From CTSoil-043 sp963821235 (GTDB lineage: Bacteria; Chloroflexota; Limnocylindria; Limnocylindrales; CSP1-4), in NCBI GenBank assembly GCA_963821235.1, contig CAWGCS010000001.1, positions 434,001 through 498,000 of the forward strand: 64,000 nucleotides of DNA, in the 5' to 3' direction. Positions 25,328 through 32,713 of this stretch are shown here, one piece after another. The stretch's first letter is position 1. Each line of letters opens with the position of its first letter. The notes beneath the pieces were generated by a model. That model saw only the letters and a program-made list of their open reading frames with translations, was not told the origin of the DNA and ran no database searches. Made by a program: the position numbers and the translations under genes.

Positions 25328-28300
25328 ATGACCGACCGCTTCCATCCCCTCTCCATGGAACAGCTCACCGACTGGGTCTTCACCGAGCTGGCGCAGAAGG
25401 GCTCCCTGTTCAACGTGCCGCGGTCGGCCTTCTTCGTGCCGCGTCCCGACCACCGGTTCCGGTGCCGCGAATACGGGGTGGAGCTGGAGACGCCGTTCGG
25501 CGTGGCGGCCGGCCCCCATACCCAGATGGCCCAGAACATCATCACCGCCTGGCTGGTGGGGGCCCGGCTGATCGAGCTCAAGACGATCCAGACCCTCGAC
25601 GAGCTCGACGTCCACAAGCCCTGCATCGACGTCTCCGACGAGGGCTACAACGTCGAGTGGTCGCAGGAGCTGAAGGTCCACCAGTCGTTCGACGAGTACC
25701 TCCGGGCGTGGGTCCTGATCCACGCCCTCCACCATGTCCTCGGCTGGCCCGGCGAGCGCCCCGGCATGGTCTTCAACATGAGCGTCGGGTACAACCTGGA
25801 AGGGATCCGGAAGTCGAACGTCCAGTGGTATCTCGACGCCATGGCTGACGCGTCCGCGTACCTGCCCTCCTACGTGGATATCGTCGCCCGGCGCCACCCG
25901 GCGGTCCGCGATATCGACATCCCCACTCGCCTCTCGGATTCGATCACCCTGTCGACGATGCACGGGTGCCCGCCCGACGAGATCGAGAGAATCTCGACGT
26001 ACCTCATCGAGGAACGTGGCCTCCACACGCTGGTCAAGTGCAACCCGACGCTGCTGGGCGCCGACCGGGTCCGGGGCATCGTCAACGATGGGCTGGGCTA
26101 CGTCGACGTGCCGATCCCCGACGAGGCGTTCGGACACGACCTGAAGTACGCCGACGCGGTCCCGATGTTCCGCACCCTCCAACGGGTGGCGTGTGAGCGG
26201 GGCGTCACCTTCGGCCTCAAGCTTGGCAACACCCTCGAGGTGCAGAACTGGCGGAGCGTCTTCGACCGCGACGCCACGATGTACCTGTCGGGTCGGGCGC
26301 TCCACGCGGTCACGACGAACCTCGCGGCCACGATCGCCGAGGAGTTCGCCGGCGAGCTGCCACTGTCGTTCGCCGGCGGGGCGGACTGCTTCAACGTGGC
26401 CGACCTGCTCGGCTCCGGCATGCGCACGGTCACCGTCTGCTCGGATCTCCTCAAGTCCGGTGGCTACCTGCGAATGCTCCAGTACCCGGAGAACATCGAG
26501 GCAGCCTTCGATGCCGTCGGCGCCCTCGACATTCCCGACTACATCCGCCGATCGGCGCGCGCGGCCGGTTTCGCGGACGACGATGCGGACGTCACGGCCT
26601 GCGCCCGGTTCAACCTGCGCGCCTATGCGCAGCAGGTGCGTCACGACTGGCGGTACCGGAAGCAGTCGTTCCGGACGGATCGCTCGAAGACGCCCCGCCG
26701 GCTGCACCTCTTCGACTGCATCGCGGCGCCCTGCCTCGACGAGTGTCCCGTCGACCAGCAGGTGCCTCGGTACATGGCCGCGGTGCGGGCGGGTGACTTC
26801 GGGGAAGCCGTCCGCATCACCCGGCTGGACAACCCGCTGCCGGCGATCCTGGGCCGGGTCTGCGACCATCTGTGCGAGAACACCTGCATCCGCACCCACC
26901 TCGACCAGCCGCTGGCGATTCGGCAGGTCAAGCGCTTCATCATGGAGCAGGAGCAGCAGCCGACGCCGCTCGCCGCCGAGCGCCGGACCGCACCGTTCCG
27001 GGCCGACGACGCGACGCACGCCCGGGTCGCCGTCATCGGGGCCGGGCCGGCCGGCCTGGCGGCCGCCGAGTGGCTGGCGTACGCCGGCGTCCGCGTCACG
27101 GTGTTCGAGGAGCATCCGTATGCCGGGGGCATGGTCGGCGGGGCCATCCCTGCCTATCGCCTGCCGCAAGCGCAGATCGACCAGGACCTCGGCATCCTCG
27201 AACGCCTCGGCGTCGAGATCCGCTACGGCGTCCGGGCGGGGGTGGACGTCACGCTCGATGTGCTCCGCGCCGCCGGGTTCTCGGCCATCTACATCGCGGT
27301 GGGCGCCCAGCAGGCGAAGACGCTCGGCCTCCCGGGCGAGGAGGCTGAGGGCGTCATCGACGGCGTGACCTTCCTGCGGAGCGTCCGCGAGGGCCGGCCC
27401 GTGTCCATCGGGCCACGCGTGGGGGTCGTCGGCGCCGGTGACACCGCCATGGACTGCGTGCGATCCGCGTGGCGCGTCGGCGCATCGTCCGTGTCGCTCA
27501 TCTATCGGCGGACGGTCGACCAGATGCCGGCCGACCCGGAGGAGATCCAGGCCATCCGCGAGGAGGGCATCGAGATCGTCGAGCTCGCCCGGCCCGTCGG
27601 CCTCCGAGTGGAGGACGGCAGGCTCGCCGGCATCGTGTGTGCCCGCACCGCGTACCGCGGCGAGCGGGACGCGGCCGGTCGCAAGATCCCGTACGACGTC
27701 CCGGGCACCGAGCTGGAGATCGGCCTGGACACCCTGATCGTCGCCATCAGCCAGCACGCGGTGCTCGACTTCCTCGGCGATCCGGCACCGGACCTGACGT
27801 CGGCCGGATTCATCGCCGTCGATCCGACGACCTTCGAGACCTCCATCCCGGGGGTGTACGCCGGTGGGGACGTCGCCGGTCACGGTCCAGCCTCGATCGT
27901 GAGGGCGGCCGCGGACGGCAAGCGAGTCGCCTCGGCGATCGCCGCGGGCCTCGGGCTTGCCGAGGCCCGGCCTGCCGAGGCCGCCGGGCTGCCGGACGTG
28001 AAGGCGCTTCTGGTGCGGCGCGCCCGTCGCGAATACCGGGTGCCGATCGCTGTCAGCGGTCTCGACCGCCGTGACGGGTTCGAGGAGACGGTGCTGGGCT
28101 ACTCCGCGGACGAGGCGAAGCGAGAGGCGAGTCGCTGCCTCGACTGCGACCAGATCTGCAGCCTGTGCGTCGGGGTCTGTCCCAACCTGGCCCTGATGAC
28201 CTACCAGGTGGCGCCGGTCCGGGCCGACCTGCCCATGCCGGCCGTCTCGGGCGGTGCCGTTGTGGCGATTGGCTCGACGCAGTTCGCGGTCGGCCAGCGG

Positions 28301-28753
28301 CTTCAGATCGCGGTCCTGACGGACTTCTGTAACGAGTGCGGCACCTGCGTGACCGCCTGTCCGACCTCGGGCCGCCCGTTCGTCGACAAGCCGCGGCTCT
28401 ACCTCGACCGCACGGACTTCGAGGCCCAGACGTCGAACGCGTTCATGCTCCTCGGCGGCGGCGTGATGGAAGCGCGCTTCGACGGCGCGACGCACCGGAT
28501 CGCGGTCTCCGGCGCCGGGGCCGCCGACGGTCGGATCGTCTACACGGCCCCCGGCTTCCGAGCCGTCCTCGACCGTGACACGTTCGCCCTGGTCGAGGCG
28601 ACGCAGGCCGGCGCGGCTGTCACGGGGGAGCTGTCACTCGAACCCGCGGCCGCGATGGCGACGCTGCTGATGGGCGTGACCATCTCCCTCCCGCACATCC
28701 CGACGGCCGCCACGGGCGGCTCGCGGGTGGCACACCCGGGCTACGCCGAGTAG
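25328..28753 (+). CDS. ygfK: YgfK family iron-sulfur flavoprotein oxidoreductase
   Basis: The 1141-residue protein matches YgfK (1032 residues in E. coli). Residues 1-440 form a dihydropyrimidine-dehydrogenase-like barrel (AAGPHTQMAQNI, STMHGCPPDEIE). Around 463-530 is a cysteine-rich cluster region (CLDECP, CDHLCENTC). Two Rossmann motifs follow, GAGPAGLAA near 571 and VVGAGDTAMDC near 700, for FAD and NAD(P). The C-terminal part has two 4Fe-4S motifs (CSLCVGVCP near 945; CNECGTCVTACP near 1003). It probably reduces a purine-derived intermediate or accepts electrons from XdhD. It begins ten bases after ssnA. Confidence 0.92.
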   Translation: MTDRFHPLSMEQLTDWVFTELAQKGSLFNVPRSAFFVPRPDHRFRCREYGVELETPFGVAAGPHTQMAQNIITAWLVGARLIELKTIQTLDELDVHKPCIDVSDEGYNVEWSQELKVHQSFDEYLRAWVLIHALHHVLGWPGERPGMVFNMSVGYNLEGIRKSNVQWYLDAMADASAYLPSYVDIVARRHPAVRDIDIPTRLSDSITLSTMHGCPPDEIERISTYLIEERGLHTLVKCNPTLLGADRVRGIVNDGLGYVDVPIPDEAFGHDLKYADAVPMFRTLQRVACERGVTFGLKLGNTLEVQNWRSVFDRDATMYLSGRALHAVTTNLAATIAEEFAGELPLSFAGGADCFNVADLLGSGMRTVTVCSDLLKSGGYLRMLQYPENIEAAFDAVGALDIPDYIRRSARAAGFADDDADVTACARFNLRAYAQQVRHDWRYRKQSFRTDRSKTPRRLHLFDCIAAPCLDECPVDQQVPRYMAAVRAGDFGEAVRITRLDNPLPAILGRVCDHLCENTCIRTHLDQPLAIRQVKRFIMEQEQQPTPLAAERRTAPFRADDATHARVAVIGAGPAGLAAAEWLAYAGVRVTVFEEHPYAGGMVGGAIPAYRLPQAQIDQDLGILERLGVEIRYGVRAGVDVTLDVLRAAGFSAIYIAVGAQQAKTLGLPGEEAEGVIDGVTFLRSVREGRPVSIGPRVGVVGAGDTAMDCVRSAWRVGASSVSLIYRRTVDQMPADPEEIQAIREEGIEIVELARPVGLRVEDGRLAGIVCARTAYRGERDAAGRKIPYDVPGTELEIGLDTLIVAISQHAVLDFLGDPAPDLTSAGFIAVDPTTFETSIPGVYAGGDVAGHGPASIVRAAADGKRVASAIAAGLGLAEARPAEAAGLPDVKALLVRRARREYRVPIAVSGLDRRDGFEETVLGYSADEAKREASRCLDCDQICSLCVGVCPNLALMTYQVAPVRADLPMPAVSGGAVVAIGSTQFAVGQRLQIAVLTDFCNECGTCVTACPTSGRPFVDKPRLYLDRTDFEAQTSNAFMLLGGGVMEARFDGATHRIAVSGAGAADGRIVYTAPGFRAVLDRDTFALVEATQAGAAVTGELSLEPAAAMATLLMGVTISLPHIPTAATGGSRVAHPGYAE

Positions 28754-29015
28754 CTCGCGCCAGCGGTGGCGAGTGCCGCCGAGACAACGTTGGGGGCATC
28801 GGCCCGGGGCCGTCGCGCGGACGCGGATCCCCCGGAGGGCAAGGGATACGGGACGGATCCAGGTGCTCCTGCATCTGTCTTGCGAGACCTCTCCCGGAGG
28901 GTCCCATGGTGGTGGCGTGATGTTCCCCGTGACCGGACGTCTGACGTGGGGTTCCCGACCTGCGGCGGCTGTCGCGTGTGACTGCCCGCGTTCGCCGTCT
29001 CTGGCCACGGGCGCG
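28754..29015. other. intergenic region between ygfK and the sigma factor gene
   Basis: An imperfect inverted repeat (CTCGCGCCA...TGGCGAG, 28753-28773) just after ygfK may help termination. GGAGGGTCCC precedes an ATG at 28906, but that frame is only four codons long, and its TGA overlaps the alternative sigma start at 28920 (TGATG). The sigma frame is open through much of this stretch, so part of it may be coding. Confidence 0.35.
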
Positions 29016-29822
29016 ATGACCACGTTGCGCGCAGCGCCGCTGAACGGGCCGACCGCCTCTGTCGCTCAGGCGGCAGTCTCGGGACGATCCGCTCGAAGGG
29101 AGAGAGCCCGTGCGTCTCAGCCCCGCCGCGCGTGGGTCCTCGCGAGCCCTGGCACGACTGCCGCACCCAGCGGCGGTCTCGTCGTGGCGGTGGCGCGCCC
29201 TGCTCCGTTCGTCGCCCCTCCGGTCTTCGTGCCCGTGGGTCGCCCCGTGGCCGTGAGGGACCTCCCCAGCACGAGCAGGGAGCCGCGGAAGCCGGTCGAC
29301 CCGGCGATCGTCGCCCTCGTCCCGCGCGCCGCCGCCGGCGACAAGGCGGCCTTCACCCGCCTCGTCGAGGCGTTCCACGCCGACATGGCGCGCCTGGCCT
29401 TCGTGGTCTGTGGCGGGAACCGCGACCTCACCGATGACGCCGTGCAGTCCGCCTGGGCCATCGCCTGGAGCCGCCTCGGGACCCTGCGGGATCCGGAGCG
29501 TATCCGCGCGTGGCTGCTCTCGGTCACCGCCAACGAGGCCCGTCAGCTCGTCCGGCAGCAGCGCCATTCGGTTGCCGTCCGCCTCGAGTTCGCGGAGGAG
29601 CACGTGGCTGCTCCCGATCACCATGCCTCGCCAGCTGCGCTGGACATGGCCAGCGTGCTGGCGCGGCTCAAGCCCGAGGAACGGACCCTCGTCGGCCTGC
29701 GCTATGCCGCCGGCCTCGATTCCGCCGAGATCGGCGCCGTGCTGGGCATGTCGGCGTCCGGCGTCCGAAGCCGCCTCGATCGGCTCCTCGACCGCCTCCG
29801 AGCGGAGCTCGAGCATGACTGA
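29016..29822 (+). CDS. ECF-type RNA polymerase sigma factor
   Basis: Residues from about 95 on form a standard ECF sigma factor. Region 2 contains LVEAFHADMARLAFVVCGGN and DAVQSAWAIAWSRL; region 4 contains LKPEERTLVGLRYAAGL and IGAVLGMSASGVRSRLDRL with its helix-turn-helix. The gene overlaps the next one by eight bases (ATGACTGA), the classic arrangement of an ECF factor with its anti-sigma. The start is uncertain. ATG 29016 is given (268 residues), ATG 28920 is possible, and GTG 29253 would give a more usual 189 residues. It probably activates genes in response to the ligand sensed by the downstream protein. Confidence 0.88.
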   Translation: MTTLRAAPLNGPTASVAQAAVSGRSARRERARASQPRRAWVLASPGTTAAPSGGLVVAVARPAPFVAPPVFVPVGRPVAVRDLPSTSREPRKPVDPAIVALVPRAAAGDKAAFTRLVEAFHADMARLAFVVCGGNRDLTDDAVQSAWAIAWSRLGTLRDPERIRAWLLSVTANEARQLVRQQRHSVAVRLEFAEEHVAAPDHHASPAALDMASVLARLKPEERTLVGLRYAAGLDSAEIGAVLGMSASGVRSRLDRLLDRLRAELEHD

Positions 29823-31227
29823 CCGCGAGATCTTCGAGCAGCGCCTGGAGGCGGCCGTCCGCGGGTACGTCGAAGCGGCACCCACCGAGATCGACGCGGC
29901 CCGCCTGACCGACTCGTTGGCGACGAGCGTGCCGCATGTGAGGCGTCTTGTCCCCCGGCCGGCCTGGGGGTTGCCGAGCCTCGGGGTTGCCTGGATCCTC
30001 GTCGTGGCTGCCCTTCTCGCGGTGGCGGGGATGGGCCTCATCGCCTCTGGCGCCCTGCGGGACCTGCACTTGCTCCCGGCTCCGCCCGCGCCAAGTGAGG
30101 CGCCCGCGACCCCTCCCGCCGTCATCGCTTCTCCCATCGCCGCAACGCCACCACCCTCGGGCCTCGCTTCGCCGAGCCCCTCGGTGGCGCCGACCGTTTC
30201 GCCAGGGCCTTCCGTGCCGATCGGCATCGTCCTCCCGTCGACCTGGATCGCGGGAGAAGGGGCCCGGTTCCAGGACGCGCTCAAGGCGTCGGGCTATGGC
30301 GTCCAGATCCTGGGGAGCCAGGACTCCGCCACCGAAGCGGCGGATGTCAGGGCGCTGATCGGCCGGGGCATCAAGGTCCTCATCCTTACGCCGCAGGACA
30401 GCACCGCGGCGGCGGCCGCCGAGGAGGCCAGGGCCGCCGGCGTCAGCGTGATCGCCAACGACCGCATGATCCTCGACACGGTCGCGGTCGATTACGCCGT
30501 GACCTTCGACATCCTGGCGGTGGGCGCGGCCCAGGCCCAGTACCTGATCGAGAAGGCCGGCGCGACCAAGGGCAACAACCTGTACCTGTACGCCGGCAAT
30601 GCCGTCGACGACAACACGTTCGGGTTCTTCGAAGGCGCCTGGGAGAAGCTCCAGCCCAGGATCGCCGACGGCACGTTCGTGATCAGGAACTCGAGCCTCG
30701 CCGTGGCGATGCAAGGCAATCCCAGCCTGACCCGCGACCAGCAGGGCCGGATCATCGGCCAGGTCACCACCAACTGGGATCCCGCCACCGCCAGGTACCT
30801 GGCGCAGTCCAACCTGCTGGCCGCTTCGGCGGCCGAGAAGGGCACCGTCTTCCTCCTGGCTCCGAACGACGCCACCGCCCTCGCCATCTCGGCGGCGTTC
30901 TCGGCTGACCCTGCCGTCACCAGGTCGTACGTGACGGGCCAGGACGCCGACAAGGCGTCGATCCAGGCCATCATCGACGGCAGGCAGGGGATGACCGTCT
31001 TCAAGGACCCCCGCCTGCGGGTCAGAGCCGCCGTCGCCGCGGCCGTGGCCTTCCTGAAGGGCGGCACGCCCGTCGCGAACACCAGCTACCACAACGGCGC
31101 GACCGATGTCCCCGCCATGACGTCCGCGATCGTCACGGTCACCAGGGACAACATCCAGGCGGCCCTGATCGATTCGGGCTACTTCAAGGCCAGCGACTTC
31201 AGCGGCAGCTGGCCGGGCAAGCCGTAG
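29815..31227 (+). CDS. membrane anti-sigma-like protein fused to a ChvE/XylF-type sugar-binding domain
   Basis: The 470-residue protein has a 56-residue cytoplasmic N-terminus (FEQRLEAAVRGYVEAAPTEID), one membrane helix (about 57-82), a Pro/Ser/Ala linker (about 85-135) and a complete type-I periplasmic binding domain. That domain resembles ChvE/XylF: IGIVLPSTWI at 136, KVLILTPQDSTA, VIANDRMI, YLYAGNAVDDN, TNWDPATARYLAQSN, VTGQDADKASIQ and MTVFKDPRLR. The coupling to an ECF sigma gene suggests that the N-terminus binds the sigma factor and that sugar binding outside the membrane releases it. The sensing mechanism is inference; the domain order is read directly. Confidence 0.85.
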   Translation: MTDREIFEQRLEAAVRGYVEAAPTEIDAARLTDSLATSVPHVRRLVPRPAWGLPSLGVAWILVVAALLAVAGMGLIASGALRDLHLLPAPPAPSEAPATPPAVIASPIAATPPPSGLASPSPSVAPTVSPGPSVPIGIVLPSTWIAGEGARFQDALKASGYGVQILGSQDSATEAADVRALIGRGIKVLILTPQDSTAAAAAEEARAAGVSVIANDRMILDTVAVDYAVTFDILAVGAAQAQYLIEKAGATKGNNLYLYAGNAVDDNTFGFFEGAWEKLQPRIADGTFVIRNSSLAVAMQGNPSLTRDQQGRIIGQVTTNWDPATARYLAQSNLLAASAAEKGTVFLLAPNDATALAISAAFSADPAVTRSYVTGQDADKASIQAIIDGRQGMTVFKDPRLRVRAAVAAAVAFLKGGTPVANTSYHNGATDVPAMTSAIVTVTRDNIQAALIDSGYFKASDFSGSWPGKP

Positions 31228-31249
31228 CCGGGGGCTGCCGACAGGGCTT

Positions 31250-32713
31250 CTACCAGCCGCCGGCGTCGCGGACGATGCGGTGGAGGACGCGCCCGGCGAC
31301 GGCGCGCCGGTACTCCGCCGTGGAGCGGACGTCGTCGATCGGGGCGATCTCGGCGGCGAGGGTCGCCGCGGCGAGGCCGGCGACCTCCGCCGACGGCATC
31401 GCGCCGTCGAGGGTCGCCTCGGCGGCCCGGGCGCGGATCGGTGTCGGCGCGACCGAGCCGAGGGCCACCCGCACGTCGCGCCAGGTGCCGGCGTCCCAGC
31501 GCCAGGCGACCGCCATGACGACCACGCTGATCGCCTGGGCGCGGCGCGTCCCGATCTTGCGGAAGACGGCCGTCCGGTCCGGCCGCAGCGGGACCCGCAG
31601 GCGCAGGATCAGCTCGTCTGCGGCGAGGGCGGTCCTCCGGTAGGCGGGGAAGAACGCCGCCGCGGGGACGACCCGCTCGCCCCGTGCCGATCCGACCACG
31701 ATCTCGGCGTCGAGGGCGATGAGGACCGGCAGGCTGTCCCCGGCCGGCGACGCCGTCGCCAGGTTGCCGCCCAGCGTGCCGCGGTTCTGGATCTGGGCCG
31801 CCCCCACCTCCGCGGCCATCTCGGCGAGGACCGGGACGTGCTCCGCGACGAGCCGGCTGCGGCGCAGCTCCGCGTAGGTGGTCCCGGCGCCCAGGACGAG
31901 CGCGCCGCCCTCGACCCGGATCTCCCGCAGCTCTCCGAGCGCGGCGAGGTCGAGGTAGCGGCGCGGGTCGGCGATGCCCGCCGCTCGCTCGACGAGCGCG
32001 TCGGTGCCTCCCGCGAGCGGGCGCCAGCCGCCCTCGGCCAGGAGGGCGTAGGCCTCGCCGAGCGTGCGCGGCGTGGTGGCGTCCGGGTCGCCGAGCTCGA
32101 GGGCGGCCGACGCCACGACCACCGGGGTGACCAGGCCGCCGGGCGCCGCGACCGCCGGCTGCCCGGCGGCGGCCGCGACCGGCCGCTCGTCGGCGCCGAT
32201 TCCCTCCGCTGCGAGCCTGATCGCCTCGACGATCTTCCCGTAGCCCGTGCAGCGACAGAGGTTCCCCGAGATCGCCTCGCGGATCGCCGCCTCCGCCGGC
32301 GGGCCGCCGGCCAGCCGCACGGGGCCCGAATCCAGGAAGGCCCGTCCGGCCATCAGCATGCCCGGCGTGCAGATCCCGCACTGGACGCCGCCGGTCTCGA
32401 GGATCGCCGCCTGCAGGGCGTCCAGCCGCCCGCCGGCGGCCAGGCCCTCGATCGTGCGGACGTCGCGACCGGTGACCTGGCAGACCGGCACGAGGCAGCT
32501 GTCGACCACCTCGCCGTCGAGGATGACGGAGCAGGCGCCGCACTCGCCCTCCCCGCAGCCCTCCTTCGAGCCCGTCAGCCCGAGGTCCAGGCGCAGGACG
32601 TCGAGGAGCCGCCGGCCGCCGGGGACGGCGACCTCGACCGGAAGGCCGTTGACCGTGAAGCGGTGCACGGGAGCGGCCGTGGGGGCCCGCCCGATGACGG
32701 ACGGGGCGGTCAT
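31250..32713 (-). CDS. xdhA: xanthine dehydrogenase small subunit (2Fe-2S and FAD domains)
   Basis: The 487-residue protein has an N-terminal ferredoxin-like region (KEGCGEGECGACSVILDG near 53-70, QCGICTPG, CRCTGYGK), then a linker, then a CO-dehydrogenase-type FAD domain from about residue 215 (PLAGGTDALVE, QNRGTLGGNLATASPAGD). This is the electron-transfer subunit that passes electrons from the molybdenum site to NAD+. Its stop and start positions show a four-base overlap with the large-subunit gene, so the pair is translated together. The exact substrate of the pair, xanthine, hypoxanthine or a related heterocycle, is not certain. Confidence 0.9.
   Translation of the reverse strand: MTAPSVIGRAPTAAPVHRFTVNGLPVEVAVPGGRRLLDVLRLDLGLTGSKEGCGEGECGACSVILDGEVVDSCLVPVCQVTGRDVRTIEGLAAGGRLDALQAAILETGGVQCGICTPGMLMAGRAFLDSGPVRLAGGPPAEAAIREAISGNLCRCTGYGKIVEAIRLAAEGIGADERPVAAAAGQPAVAAPGGLVTPVVVASAALELGDPDATTPRTLGEAYALLAEGGWRPLAGGTDALVERAAGIADPRRYLDLAALGELREIRVEGGALVLGAGTTYAELRRSRLVAEHVPVLAEMAAEVGAAQIQNRGTLGGNLATASPAGDSLPVLIALDAEIVVGSARGERVVPAAAFFPAYRRTALAADELILRLRVPLRPDRTAVFRKIGTRRAQAISVVVMAVAWRWDAGTWRDVRVALGSVAPTPIRARAAEATLDGAMPSAEVAGLAAATLAAEIAPIDDVRSTAEYRRAVAGRVLHRIVRDAGGW

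Noticed and set aside
25208..28495. Open minus-strand frame of over 1000 codons across ygfK
   Set aside because: ygfK on the plus strand matches a known family along its length; the opposite frame has shadow composition.
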